64,000 nucleotides of DNA from Pyricularia pennisetigena (GCF_004337985.1 NC_043741.1:2050269-2114268), one strand, 5' to 3'. Positions 46,852 through 57,988 are shown, counted from the stretch's first letter. Numbers and translations are program-made. Notes: generated by a model from the letters alone, not told the origin.

Positions 46852-48369
46852 TCAATTATTTGTGGTATCCTGGCCTGTAGAGTGTCCCATTGCCTCGGTT
46901 ATGGTATCATAGGCCTTATTCTTTCCGCCCTTGAGACCGTTGTTCGTCACCTGCACCACAACCCTCTTGTAAGCCGTCATGCAGGGAGTCCCAGAATCCC
47001 TTACTTCCAACACCAAATGCAGCACTTGGCCCTTTTCTAGGGCATGTCCGGTGAGGATATCGACGGCGCACATCTCAGGCGGTGGAATCCTGACCTTGAC
47101 CGATGCGCTTTCGTGGTTGGGCTCAAAAGTAACCTCTGGCACTATCGGCCAGTGTATTTCCAATTGCGCCGTCGTCGGCTCCTTGTACTGAAACCATCGG
47201 AAGGAAATCTCATCTCCGTCTGGGTCGTACGTTCCCGAAGCGTCCAAAATTAACTCGCCCCCAGCCTCGGCGTCGATGAACAGAGGCTGCGGTCCAGGAG
47301 CGCTGTCATTAACGGAGATTACAGGAGCGTGGTTTGCCTGCTTACGATCCTTGCTCAACGTCCACTGCATCCTCGCTGCAAAGTCATTTTGGTAGGCATC
47401 TCTCCAGCGCCAGACCGTGGCCTGGTTCGTGACAAACGTTGATCCGTTCTTGCCCATGACAGTATCGCGAGCGTCCATGTAGTGCTTTGCCGCTCCGCCA
47501 ACATCGCCAAGAACATATCTTCCTCCCCAGCTGCCCCAATGAGGGTTCTCTGGAGCTCCCAGCCCGTTCTGGATTAGGTATAAAAATGTTGGTGTGTCAC
47601 CCTCCATAATGAAAGAGGGTGTTGGGTACACCTTTCCAAGAGGCCCAGCAGATTGGATGTTTTCTTTCAACCATTCCTTGGAGACCTTTGTCACGTCCGG
47701 GCCTCCGTTGTCCATGTGCTTCATTAGCATGTCGCCGGAAATGCCCACCCACGTAGCCAGCCCATACTCCTTCCAGCCATGAACTGAGCAAATGTAGAAG
47801 ATGTCGGGAAATGTAACCCGGATCCAGAGGCCCGTGTCGTCCTGGTCGCTGATGGTGTATACACGGAGTTTTGAGCGCAGCTGCCTCGCGTCATCCTCGC
47901 TCCTCGTGCGCCGCACGTGATGTAGTGCTTGCGCCAATGTATTGGTCCCGCCCCAGCAGAGAACCCATAGAGGCCGGTCCGAGGCGTCGAGTTTCTCGAT
48001 GAGCAGTGCGGCACCCTCGCTCAGCTCCACGCCGTCGGCAAGCGCCTCTTTGCCGTAGCAAGCTGGTCCAGACTTGATCAGGCCAAGCAGCGTCTCGGCT
48101 GAGGGATACTGGTTGTTCGGGTGAACATGGCTGTTCAGGTTGTCGACCACGGCGCCATAAGCCTCGACTATCCTGACCATGTCCTCGGGGTGAACCTTGT
48201 CCCTCATCCAACAAGACGTGCACGCTACGATTCCCTGAGTGTCAAACTCGTTACCATAGAGCAGGAAACGAACGAGAGATTCTGCATCGTCAGGTTCGTT
48301 TGAAATGTCCGAAATGACAAAGACTCGAAGCTTTTCCTGCACAACGGGAAGTCTATTTTGATCTGCCAT
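46852..48369 (-). CDS. Sde182-like protein (DUF1593), nucleoside-hydrolase-like fold
   Basis: 505 residues in one exon, starting MADQNRLPVVQEKLR. The N-terminal part (to about residue 320) matches the DUF1593/Sde182 nucleoside-hydrolase-like domain. RVFVISDISNEPDDAESLVRF carries an Asp cluster like the metal-binding start of nucleoside hydrolases, and LWVLCWGGTNTLAQAL and YTISDQDDTGLWIR follow. The C-terminal part (about 345-480) is a beta-sandwich of Ig/PKD type (ILDASGTYDPDGDEISFRW), as in the family. Many bacterial relatives are secreted and linked to plant polysaccharide use. This one has no signal peptide, so a cytoplasmic role on an imported glycoside is plausible. The activity is inferred, since the family is poorly characterised. 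Its head-to-tail neighbour is a sugar transporter. Confidence 0.88.
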   Translation of the reverse strand: MADQNRLPVVQEKLRVFVISDISNEPDDAESLVRFLLYGNEFDTQGIVACTSCWMRDKVHPEDMVRIVEAYGAVVDNLNSHVHPNNQYPSAETLLGLIKSGPACYGKEALADGVELSEGAALLIEKLDASDRPLWVLCWGGTNTLAQALHHVRRTRSEDDARQLRSKLRVYTISDQDDTGLWIRVTFPDIFYICSVHGWKEYGLATWVGISGDMLMKHMDNGGPDVTKVSKEWLKENIQSAGPLGKVYPTPSFIMEGDTPTFLYLIQNGLGAPENPHWGSWGGRYVLGDVGGAAKHYMDARDTVMGKNGSTFVTNQATVWRWRDAYQNDFAARMQWTLSKDRKQANHAPVISVNDSAPGPQPLFIDAEAGGELILDASGTYDPDGDEISFRWFQYKEPTTAQLEIHWPIVPEVTFEPNHESASVKVRIPPPEMCAVDILTGHALEKGQVLHLVLEVRDSGTPCMTAYKRVVVQVTNNGLKGGKNKAYDTITEAMGHSTGQDTTNN

Positions 48370-50014
48370 CGTGGTTTGATGTATCCTGGAAGGTTATGAT
48401 AGACTGTAGGGTCAATCGATACTTTGGGAGGTTGTATGACTGTCGGCCCATATCTCAAGGCTGACCAATTACCAAATGGTTTTGTAAGGTATTAACTTCA
48501 CGACTTCAACTGCCTGCAAGGTTTATGCCAGCTTGTCCGTTCTGATATAAGTTTCTGGCAGTAAAGACAATATAACATAATACCAGTATCCCCGCCCGTG
48601 ATGTGGACGCGGACACGGCGGACGCGGAGCCCCGCACAATACTTACCAAGGTGGCTCAGGCACCCTGATTGCCTATTGGGGAAATTATATGCGGCCCGCA
48701 AACATGAACCAGATCAGTTGATTTCCACCCGATATTCGGACCAGGCTCAAGAATCTGAGGTTGGAGACGTGAGCCAGGCTTCATGAATATCGCGTGCTCT
48801 TGGCCAAGCCTAATTGGAGAAGATGGGAATCAACTGGGTCCGTTATGGGGCTTCAACCAACAGTACCGGGGGATTTGTCTCAGGAAATCCGACAATGCGG
48901 AACGAAATGGCTGAATAAAAAATGGGTAAAATCTTGTCCTATCCAATTCAAACGAAAGCAATCAAAAGGTTGCTAATGATTGCTCATGCCATTGGGATTC
49001 TCACCCAGACAAGGCGGTCGGTCGGTCGGTCGGTCGCTTCACTTCACTGGTAATGATTCCATGGTTGTGAGGAAATTAGGTGGCCAGCCATAAATCTGGA
49101 GGGGGGGCTAGCATCAATCTAGGGGCCCCGTGGCAGCGGTACCGTCACCGCCAAAAGCAAGACATTCTTCGGGACATGGAGAAAGGAATTATCAAGCCGA
49201 CAATTGAACAAGGGCGTCGAGGGCCTGCTTTGATTCCGAGATTGGTAAAATCAGCGTCATCATCGGCGTATCATGCATCTCAGCATGCGTTTTGCTGATA
49301 CAAATACCAGGCCCCAGTCTGATGTAGCCAGACATGAGAGCACGTTCGTCGCACCAACAAATTCTGACGACAAGCCTCCCCCACACCCCATCGAGGTCCC
49401 ACACATCACCTACTGTAGCTCCAGTTCTGGCTGGACTTTGACTCTAGCTCCCTTTAGTCCCGGCGAAAACCGCTATGCACGCAATCAACCCGAAAGCACC
49501 AGCCATTGACTGCCGACCTAATCTGGGCAATCCTTTCTAGAAATCAATAGACAACAGCTCATGAATAAATTGGATTTTTATTCCACTTCTCACTTCAACA
49601 GACAGTCCCATTGTATCTCTAATTAACGACCATTCATCAATCTACGTTCGACTTTGCCATTGATTGCAACCGACAAGCGTTAATTCCCACACCACCGCAA
49701 CAGCTTGCGTTTCTTGTTACTGCAGCCACAACTTTTCCCTTCAACATTACCCCAACTGTGCGTCTTGTCCGACTGCGGGCAAATCACACTCTCTCCAAGT
49801 TTGCAGCCCTTAAGGCCGGTTGACAGCACTGGCCAAAGCCTGGCGAGGTGTACAGAGGAGGCAAAAAAAAAAAAAAAAAGTAGCATGGAAAGTCGCGTAT
49901 GAGGGCACCACCAGAAAGGGAGAAAAACGAATTGCAGGAGCAGCTGCGCCAGAAGCAGCCGACAGCCACCCCCAAATTAAGCCCCCCCAAATCCTCAAAT
50001 ATACCAATCAACCA
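48370..50014. promoter_or_regulatory. Divergent intergenic region upstream of TCO89
   Basis: About 1.6 kb between the Sde182-like gene (minus) and TCO89 (plus). It contains a GGTC tandem repeat, an A tract at 49863-49879 and two upstream ATGs near TCO89 (see findings). Confidence 0.5.
49016..49036. repeat. (GGTC)n microsatellite
   Basis: Five tandem tetranucleotide units in the non-coding region upstream of TCO89. Confidence 0.9.
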
Positions 50015-50087
50015 ATGGCTAAGGACAACAGAGACCGTGACAACAGCGATGCCGCCTCGTCCAACCAATCAAAGCGACCCGCGCTGA
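49899..50087 (+). other. Upstream ORF overlapping the TCO89 start
   Basis: ATG at 49899 opens a 62-codon frame (MRAPPEREKNELQEQ...) that runs past the TCO89 ATG in another frame and stops inside the coding region. A six-codon uORF (MESRV) ends one base into this ATG (gtATGAgg). Whether it lies in the mRNA depends on the unknown transcription start. Confidence 0.4.
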
Positions 50088-52057
50088 ACCATCGCGACAC
50101 CAGCGACTCCCAATTCAGCGACCATGCAGGAGGACAACATGGCCCCCAGCAGCAGCAGCAGCATTACGCCCCAGCCACCCGCGTAAAGTCTCATCAGAAG
50201 CACGTCGTAGGAGGTGGCACTGGAAGGCTGCACGGCCGTGTCCCCTCATCCAAGGCTCTTCACAAAAATCAGAGTCATCATGCCATTGGCCCCTCCAATG
50301 CGAAGCCAAGCAGACGTCAATCCTCCCCCGCCGATTACGACCTGGATCGACCAGCTTTCCCGCCCACAACAACAAACGCTTCCAACTCCAACTCTCAGCG
50401 ACGCAGTTCCTCCGACCTTCGACTCTCGAGCAACAGTTCCGGCGCGAGCCTGAGGAAAAATCAATCCACTTCAAGCCTCAAGCGCAACCGCTCACATACA
50501 GACGTGGTGGTAAAGCGCGGCAGCAAACACAGCGCCGCAGCCCTCAAGCGCTCTCACTCCAACCCTGGGAATGTGATCAAGAAGCCGGTCAACAAACATC
50601 AGGTTCACTTTGATCTTGGAACAGACGGCCAGGACGACGAAGACGACGACGGCGACGAGTGGGTCGATGCGAGCTCCTCCGCGTCCCCCTACATATCACG
50701 TCGTGGATCAGTCGCCAGCGTGGCCCAGGGCTCCGCCGCATCCAGGTTGGACGGGCCCGATAAGTCGGAGGCTGCTGTACCAGGGCAGCAAAGTCCGCGT
50801 CACCCAAACCTGCCTACGCACCCGCGGGTGGCATCGGCATCCTCGCAACAATATCATTTCCCGACGTCAAAGCTACTGCATACCCTATCCTCGAATCAAG
50901 CCGAACCCAAAATGTCGACAGATACAGCGACGGCTCAGCCAGCCTCTGTTTCTTCGCAAAATCGACAGCAACAGCTCAGATCCGAGTCGTTGCCCCGTCC
51001 AGGTTCCTCCGCCTCAAACCTCTCCGCGGAAGTTGAGCTGGCAGCAGCTGCGCAAAGACATATGATGGTTGGTGGAAGTAGCAGTGGAGGTGTTGACATG
51101 ACCTCTCGCTTCGTAACGACCGGCTCGTCCGGCCACCCTAGTTCTCAGGGGACCTTGTTTGCACCGGACTCACGCGTCTCAAGGCATCAGGATGAAGAGA
51201 ATTCAGCCCCAAGTCGCTCCAGGTCCACCGGCGCAATGAGCGAGTTGCAACGAGAAGCATCACTCGGAAAATCAAATGGCTCTCGGCCGAGTGAGGAAGG
51301 GTTATCCTTGACGTCTGATGATGATGCGGGTGGTGTGACCAATGTATCCAACAGAGCATCGGCTTCATCCTCAAGAACTCGTGTGCAGTCAGCTACCACC
51401 TCATCAGTAGGATTCACCGTTCCCCCGGCAGAGAAGAGTCGTACGCAACAGAAACTCAACCTTCAACGGGCAAGCTCTACGCTAGAGCCTGGGCATATTC
51501 ATCATCCTGGAAGCGTTGTGACTGGACCACTGGTGGGAGGTGCGGGTTACGATGCACGTGACCCCCGTATCGGGAAGCTGTTGGAACGAACCGGCATGGA
51601 ATATCTGGTTGTGCGGCGTTATCAGAACCCCGTTGCCCGCAGCATTACCCGGTTGTCGCTGTTAACAAGTGCGAATAATGGCCGCCGTATACCACATGCA
51701 AACGGAGCATCAAAAACGAACCACACCCGGAACGCCTCTGACTATATCAGCGGGGCTGCGTCTCGACTGAGCCAGAGCTTCAAGGAGTCGGACGCGCCGA
51801 TCCAGTCTGCATCCTCAGCCGCGCTTAACAATCTTCGACAGCAGCAACGACCGAACGGTCCGAAACGGGCCTTCTCGGCTGTTCGAGCCAACCGAAACTC
51901 GTCGGAAATCGATACGGAAGATGGAGAGTCGCGACACGGAATGAACGCGGGACCACGTGCTGGTGCCAGCCTCGGTGGTTCTGACGGCGAATCCACTGCC
52001 GCACTACTAAGGAACCTGTGGGAGAAGAACATGGATCTCAGCGCCAGTCAGGACTAG
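50015..52057 (+). CDS. TCO89: TORC1 subunit Tco89-like protein
   Basis: 680 residues in one exon from ATG 50015 (MAKDNRDRDNSDAASSNQS). The frame is open 65 codons further up, but that part includes a poly-Lys stretch encoded by an A homopolymer and is probably leader. The family signature is at about 143-235: SLRKNQSTSSLKRNRSHTDV, ALKRSHSNPGN, VHFDLGTDGQDDEDDDGDEW, then VDASSSASPYISRRGS. A second conserved block is at about 512-547 (DARDPRIGKLLERTGMEYL followed by RYQNPVARSITRLS). The remainder is Ser/Gln/Asn-rich and likely disordered. Tco89 is a fungal TORC1 component associated with the vacuole and involved in nutrient and stress signalling. Function is transferred from yeast. The gene ends with NLWEKNMDLSASQD. 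Confidence 0.88.
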   Translation: MAKDNRDRDNSDAASSNQSKRPALNHRDTSDSQFSDHAGGQHGPQQQQQHYAPATRVKSHQKHVVGGGTGRLHGRVPSSKALHKNQSHHAIGPSNAKPSRRQSSPADYDLDRPAFPPTTTNASNSNSQRRSSSDLRLSSNSSGASLRKNQSTSSLKRNRSHTDVVVKRGSKHSAAALKRSHSNPGNVIKKPVNKHQVHFDLGTDGQDDEDDDGDEWVDASSSASPYISRRGSVASVAQGSAASRLDGPDKSEAAVPGQQSPRHPNLPTHPRVASASSQQYHFPTSKLLHTLSSNQAEPKMSTDTATAQPASVSSQNRQQQLRSESLPRPGSSASNLSAEVELAAAAQRHMMVGGSSSGGVDMTSRFVTTGSSGHPSSQGTLFAPDSRVSRHQDEENSAPSRSRSTGAMSELQREASLGKSNGSRPSEEGLSLTSDDDAGGVTNVSNRASASSSRTRVQSATTSSVGFTVPPAEKSRTQQKLNLQRASSTLEPGHIHHPGSVVTGPLVGGAGYDARDPRIGKLLERTGMEYLVVRRYQNPVARSITRLSLLTSANNGRRIPHANGASKTNHTRNASDYISGAASRLSQSFKESDAPIQSASSAALNNLRQQQRPNGPKRAFSAVRANRNSSEIDTEDGESRHGMNAGPRAGASLGGSDGESTAALLRNLWEKNMDLSASQD

Positions 52058-53109
52058 GGTACTGACTGCAGGGAGACCATGTTTGTTCTCCCGAGAGATC
52101 TTGAGTGACACCTATAAGGTGCGGTAATGTGGCATATGCTAGCTACAGTTGGTCTGCACTTTCGCGGCGCTTCGCTTCGATTATTGATTAGTGGGGTTGG
52201 ACCGGGCTATCAAGTTTGATACTGGTCCAGGGACGACATTATGATGTTTTAATGCCCTTGCTTCACGTGTACCTAATTTCCTAATTATGCTGGTTGTATA
52301 TGCTGGGATCAGAATTCAAGCTGTCTCTTGGTCTTGAAGCTATGCTTTAGGAAACAAGAGTGGTTCAGTTTTGACTTGGGCTTGGCGCATAGCTTTTTGG
52401 CAAGGCTTGGACTTGGCTGGAGTATGGAATTTGATACTGCCACTCTGGCAGTTCAGCGCGAAAGCCTGGGCTGAAAAGGAGCGGTTTTCTTGGTGACATG
52501 AGCGCGCGAACTCAAGGTGCTGGCTGTACCTTTCTGTTTCATGAAAGCAGATGATCCGAAGCAGGATTCATCTAAATGTATTTGCCAGCAATATGTATAT
52601 TAGAAGCCCAATTTATGTCGAGGTTCGCTTCCTACTTGGCGGAGACTCTTGAGAGTAGAAGCGTAGGATGGTGGAGTGGGGTTGCCATGACTACTTGGCC
52701 GACACTGTCGACCATGACAGTTACCTGGGACAACAATTAAAGATCGAGTACAAGGTGAATTGATTCACCAACCTATGACTTATCATTGGAACACACCTAT
52801 GTGAGGTGAAGTCTGAATATCATCATCGTTGGTTTGGAACAGGATATAGGAAACCTCCGATAATCGGCTTGCTTACATAAGATAATGAATGGTTGTTGGC
52901 ATGGCACGAGGGAAACCTGCAGCTAATCGCCAAGCTCCCATCTCCAGCCCACAAGGCAGCACTATCCCCGACTCGACTGAGTACCTATTTACGTTTTTTT
53001 TTTTTTTTTCTTTACACTCGGCCTAACCTTCACAGGAACGACAGATTATTGACTTTACACAAAGTCCAAGACCAACCGAAATAATCCCCCATCATAGAAA
53101 CGCGCCATC
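52058..53109. other. Intergenic region TCO89-SPF30
   Basis: About 1 kb. The first half should be TCO89 3' sequence and the last part the SPF30 promoter, with a T tract at 52996-53009. No gene seen. Confidence 0.5.
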
Positions 53110-54259
53110 ATGAGTATCGCACAGTTCGAGGAGGACAAGGCTCAATATGCCGAGCAGGTAAGATGATGCTGGCATCCAGAAAACAAGTTCAAGCCGCTGA
53201 CGCCGGGTGTCTATCTGCAGCTGGAAATAGTACTTTCTTCCCTCAAGGACGACCCCGATAGTGTAGAACTGCAGGCGCTGAAGGAAGAATTAGAAAGCGC
53301 CATATCCATGATTGAAGAGTCCATCGCCGAGCTCCGACCAAAGAAGACGCAACAACAACAAGCACCACCTCCCCCGCCCAAAGCCGCCAGCCCGCCGCCG
53401 CAGCCCGAGAAATGGAAAAGGGAGGACCACCCGGCCTTCAAAAAGGCCGCAGCGCCCGAACCTGCAGCGCCCCCACCGCCACCCGCCGCGGAGGAATTCC
53501 AGCCCGACGTCACGTACCAGGTCAACGACAACGTGCTGGCCAAGTGGGTGAGCGGCGACAAGGGCTTCTACCCGGCGCGCATCACGTCAGTCACGGGATC
53601 ATCGTCGGCGAGGATGTACACGGTGAAGTTCAAGAGCTACGGCACGGTCGAGACGCTGCGTTCGCGGGACATTAAGCCCGTCGCCGCGCCCGCACAAAAG
53701 AGGAAGGCCGACGGGACGCCAGTGAACACCGCTGCTGCTGCAGCTCCTCCTCTCCCGCCGGCAGGGCCACCGCTTCCGCCGTCGGAACCATATGGCGCCG
53801 ATGCATCACAGCCGCCACCTCCTCCGCCGCCGAGCGCGGCGGCCATGAGGAACAGCAATGGTGTCGTTCTGTCTGCCTCGCCCAGCTTGTACCCGCAAAA
53901 GCCTCAGGATGGTGGCGAGGGCGCTGCCGATGCGAAACCGGTCAAGAAGTTCAAGAAGATCAAGGCGACCAAGGAGCTTGAGGCGGGCAAGAACAAGTGG
54001 CAGGACTTTAACGCCAAATCCAAGTTTGGCAAGTCTCAGAAGAAGGACAGCATGTTCCGGACACCGGAGGGTGTTCATGGGCGAGGTAGGATAATCAGAA
54101 GACCAATTCGGAACTTTGCCGCAAGTGGCGTAATGTTGCATTGTCGCTAACTCATATTCTTCTCTGTTTGCAGTTGGATTCACAGGCTCTGGCCAGGCTA
54201 TGCGGAAGGATGCCAGCAGGAGCCGTCACATCTATCAACCAAATGAGGACGCGGACTAA
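53110..54259 (+). CDS. SPF30: Tudor-domain splicing factor SPF30 (SMNDC1 homologue)
   Basis: Nuclear pre-mRNA splicing factor of the SMN/SPF30 group. The Tudor domain binds dimethyl-arginine on Sm proteins by family knowledge. Exons 53110-53157, 53221-54085 and 54174-54259 (introns of 63 and 88 nt, phases 0 and 1) give 332 residues. The short first exon encodes MSIAQFEEDKAQYAEQ. An N-terminal helix follows (LEIVLSSLKDDPDSVELQAL), then a Pro-rich linker. The Tudor domain is at about 111-168 (YQVNDNVLAKWVSGDKGFYP ... VKFKSYGTVETLRSRDI). A second Pro/Ala-rich linker leads to a basic region (KKFKKIKATKELEAGKNKWQ) and the highly conserved tail SMFRTPEG-VHGRVGFTGSGQAM, spliced across the last intron, ending YQPNEDAD. 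The Pro-rich linkers are longer than in animal SPF30. Confidence 0.93.
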
Positions 54260-54848
54260 TGATTGGAGCCCTAGGATGACGCTGGGGGGCAACTGGTTGC
54301 CTCTGTTTTATTATTTTCTGCCTTTCGACTGGGCAAACTCGAAAGAACGCGGCAGCAGGATTATATTTATCCATGGTAAAAAAAATAAAGTCCTCACTCA
54401 TGATACGGGCGGCTAACTTGAGCTCGCACTGAAGTGTGCTTCTGGCCTGGACCAGTCTTTACAGGACGGTGCATGGGTGAAACCCGTTAATAGGATGATG
54501 GTTTGCGTTGTGTACGAGTACTCTCACCCGAGCCGACTATGAAAGAAGTTTGTGTCGAGGGGATTTGGTACGGTTAAAAAGCCGTGAAACCCTTTGTTTT
54601 GGCTGTCTATGGCAATGGCAACGTGCTAAACATGTTCACAAAGCTTACACCGGTTAAATAGATTCCCAAGGCAACGAGTGCGTTGACTAATACCGTTATG
54701 CAGTTGCAACTTAGTGAGTCTCCGTCATAGCAATATATTAACATGGTCATTAACGACATAAAGGGCTATTTCCAAGACGGAAGTATATCCAATATGGGGT
54801 TCTCACGATGCCCTTCACCTTCGACGCCCTGACGGAATGGCGACCATC
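54260..54848. other. Convergent intergenic region SPF30/FBP1
   Basis: About 590 bp between two 3' ends, AT-rich, no gene seen. Confidence 0.5.
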
Positions 54849-56062
54849 TTATTTGTGGTACGACTTTACTTTTTCAACCTCATCCCAGCTGCCCATAAAT
54901 ATACCTGACCTGTCATGAATGTGTTCTGGCACAACGTCGAGCATGCGCTTCATATTGCTGTCGACAGCTTGACCGCCGGCTGTTTTTTACACAACGTGTT
55001 AGCATGTTGAGGACTTTTTATGAAACCGCAAAAGGGCTTCAAACGGTTAGACAAAGAAAAACTTACCATTCTCGAAAACCATGGCCATGGGCGCGCACTC
55101 GTACAGGATACGAAGCTTGCCCTTGGGGCTCTTCTTGTCGGCCGGGTATGCAAAGATGCCGCCGTAGAGCAGGGTGCGGTAGGCGTCCGCTACCATGCTA
55201 CCAATGTACCTGGCGCTGTAGGGCTTGCCGCTCTTGTCCTGGGGGTGCTTGAGCGAGTTAAAGTACTCTTTAACGTGGTCCTCCCAGTAGAGCGAGTTAC
55301 CCTCGTTGACCGAGTAGATGGCGCGGGACTTGGGAATGCGCATGTCCGGGTGGGTCAGGATGAATTCGCCAAAGGCGGTGTCGAGCGTGAAGCCGTTCAC
55401 GCCGCCGCTCTTCATGGTCAGGACGAGCTGGGCCGAGGCGCCGTACATGGTGAAGCCCGCGGCCAGCAGCTCGGAGCCGGGCTTGAGGATGTCCTCCTTG
55501 GAGCCCGTCGACCCCTCGGCCAGCTTGTGGATACCAAAGATGGTGCCGACCGACACTCCGGCGTCGAGGTTGGACGAGCCGTCGATGGGGTCGCACGCCA
55601 CGGCGTACCGGGCCCCGCCGTTGCCGTTGGTGAAGAAAATGATATCCTCCTCCTCCTCCGAAACGAGCAGGGCGCACTTGCCGGAGCTGCGCATGGCCTC
55701 GATGAAGAGGTCGTTACCGATCACGTCGAGTTTCTTTTGGTCATCGCCTGTCGTGTTGGAGGAGCCGGCCAGGCCGGTCAGGTTGACTAGGGTCGCGCGG
55801 CGGATGTAGTAGGCGATGGCCTTGAAGGAGAACTGGAGGGCGTGGCACAGTAATCTGTATTTTTGGGAGGTAGTGCTGCGCGTTAGTATGTACTTGCTGC
55901 GTACATGACAGGTGAGTGGGGGTTAGAGCCATGGACAGGTACGTACGTAAAGTCACCGGTGGCCTCCTTGTGCTTTGCTTGCTCCTCAGTGAGGAAACGC
56001 GTCAGGGTGACGATGTTGGTGTTGACCTTTTCCGTCTCCGGGCCATTGTTTGAGTCCGCCAT
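54849..56062 (-). CDS. FBP1: Fructose-1,6-bisphosphatase
   Basis: Key gluconeogenic enzyme hydrolysing fructose-1,6-bisphosphate to fructose-6-phosphate, cytosolic and metal-dependent. Exons 55947-56062, 55067-55854 and 54849-54979 (introns of 92 and 87 nt, phases 2 and 1) give 344 residues, the usual length. Start MADSNNGPETEKVNTNIVTL. Metal-binding and catalytic features are SEEEEDIIF (acidic cluster near residue 100) and the signature CDPIDGSSNLDAGVSVGTIF (about 122-141). Substrate-site segments include YSVNEGN, YIGSMVADAYRTLLYGGIF, and the cross-splice ENAGGQAVDSNMKRMLD. The C-terminus is IFMGSWDEVEKVKSY. All key residues look intact. The leader region upstream contains a GTGGGT repeat. 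In yeasts the gene is glucose-repressed. That was not tested here. Confidence 0.97.
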
Positions 56063-57988
56063 TGTTTCAAAAATCGGACTGGCAGCTCAGCCAGATGGAA
56101 CGAAGTTGTCTGTTTGTGGGTGTGGGTGTGGGTGTGTGTATGTGTTGTGTGACGAAGAGTAAGATAGGTAGCGCGAGCCGAAAACCTCCGGGGTATAAAG
56201 CAACTGTATACTTTGGGTAAGGTAGGGAGGGGCGAGCCGGTGAAGGAACGGTGGGGACGAAGTTGTCGAGACGACTTGATTCGTATGGGGAAGCTTAATG
56301 GAGCTATGGAATATCTTGGGTCACGAGGGCAAACGAATTGGATGCTAAGTCAGATGGCTAGGAGGATGCCTAGATCTATTCATAGACTACCACGTAGTAG
56401 GGTACAAAGCCAATGCTTCCGAGGTAGCTGGGTATGTAGGTACTTTAAAGGTGGGCAGGTGAGTGAACAAGAGAGTCTAGCAAATATACAAAAGATCAAT
56501 TGAGAAGAGGGAGGAAAAGGAAAGGGAAAGAATCGGACGAAAAGATGTACGAAAAGAAAAGAACCGGGAACCACGAGACCTCATTCTTATGTAACTAAAT
56601 CTCCAACCGCCCGCCCGAGCTTCCGATGCTAAATGGGCATGACGATATGTCGATGCAGCACGAGACAGAAGTCGACTCCGTTCCACCCCGCGTGTCGGGC
56701 CCCCGCGCCCCGCCGTTTCTGATGCAACGGCCGGCATGCGGGCTATTTCATTCCAGCTAGGTTACTTAGCAATGACGGTTATTCGAGGCTTTAGTGCCGT
56801 GCTGATCCGACCGATATTGCGGCGTGCCCGGCAACGCACTTGTTGCTGCTATACACTACAAAATATGCCAGTAATACGCAGTCTGTAGAAGTTGTTTTGT
56901 GAGATTGTCAATCCATTTTCCCATAGTTCGCCTACAGTAAAATTGATCCGTTCCTCTTAGCCGTGGAGGGACAACAGGAGAAGTTTCGGCCATGTCAATC
57001 AGAGAACCCCACCTTCCCGGGCAAAGCCGGGATGACGTACAAAAAGGAGTTAGCTCCACCGGGCATACGGACCAGTTCATCATCGGCGACAAGCCCGAGC
57101 AACTCAGCTTGAACATTACTGAGAGTCTGGTCTAGAATATTGTAGGGGCTGCGATCATCAATCCTCTTTGTGTCTGAAGGCATTGGCTTGGCTATAGACC
57201 TGGTGATTTTTTTTTTTTTTTTTTTTTTTTTTTAGGCCATTTCTGCTGTAAATCAAAAGTCCGATAGAGTTGAGACTTGGGAAGGAAGGATTGCCGTGCC
57301 TAGGGGACGTACGCATAGGCAAGGACATAGAACGTTTGTACCTTCAATTGCACCGTATCATCCCTTTACATGGAGTTCCTCGAGACGGGAATTAACAACT
57401 TGTAACATAATAGTGGTCCGAGTAAGCATCCCTTCAGGCTGATCAAGAGCAAAAAGTCGCGTAATTAAACACGCAAGTCTCCCTTCATGCCGCGAACCTC
57501 GATGTCTTTTGCCGAGCTTTCGTCCCTTGCAACCTCATACTGTGGGCAGGCACTTTGCCAGTACGCGACCCCACACGTGCACAGATGCTTGACATGCGCC
57601 TGAATTGCCTGTCCTGAACCTCGGCATGTGCGACGGCACCGCGGCGTGTAGTCCAAGAACCACCAGGCCTTGGTGGCTCGTCGATGTTCCAAACAAACCA
57701 TTGCGCAATCGTCTCTTTTGCCGGTTAAGGTTCTGCATACATACCTGGCGTCTCCTCGTGCCATCAATAGCCTTTTTAACTATCTTCAATTGAAAAACTT
57801 GGCCCTTTGACGCTAATCAGAACTTTGATCTTGCAGATTTACTGCACCGTCGCCAATCGAGAACGATCACATCGCAGAAAGCAGGCCATCCGCAACTGCT
57901 GAACTCTCCATGTTCTGAAACCAAAGAAGGGGAAAAATAAATAAAAATACCACACACATAAAAACAGATTTCAATCCAATAGCCCAAA
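56063..57988. promoter_or_regulatory. Divergent region FBP1/PEX11
   Basis: About 1.9 kb. Near FBP1 there is a G/T repeat (56113-56150, GTGGGT units). A 27-nt T tract lies at 57207-57233. A small protein-like open frame on minus (56995-57183) is discussed in the findings. Close to PEX11 the leader is A-rich and ends CCCAAAATGG, a good start context. Confidence 0.5.
57207..57233. repeat. 27-nt poly(T) tract
   Basis: Uninterrupted T run in non-coding DNA. Confidence 0.95.

Noticed and set aside
49820..50014. In-frame 65-codon N-terminal extension of TCO89
   Set aside because: It contains a Lys run encoded by an A homopolymer and lacks family similarity, so it is treated as leader.
55020..55790. 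256-codon open frame on plus over FBP1
   Set aside because: Antisense shadow of the conserved FBP1 exon 2. It also crosses the FBP1 intron with no splice logic.
57465..57767. 100-codon Cys-containing minus open frame near PEX11
   Set aside because: Cys spacing matches no domain I know, there is no signal peptide, and a strong GTATGT donor near its start breaks the frame. Left as non-coding.
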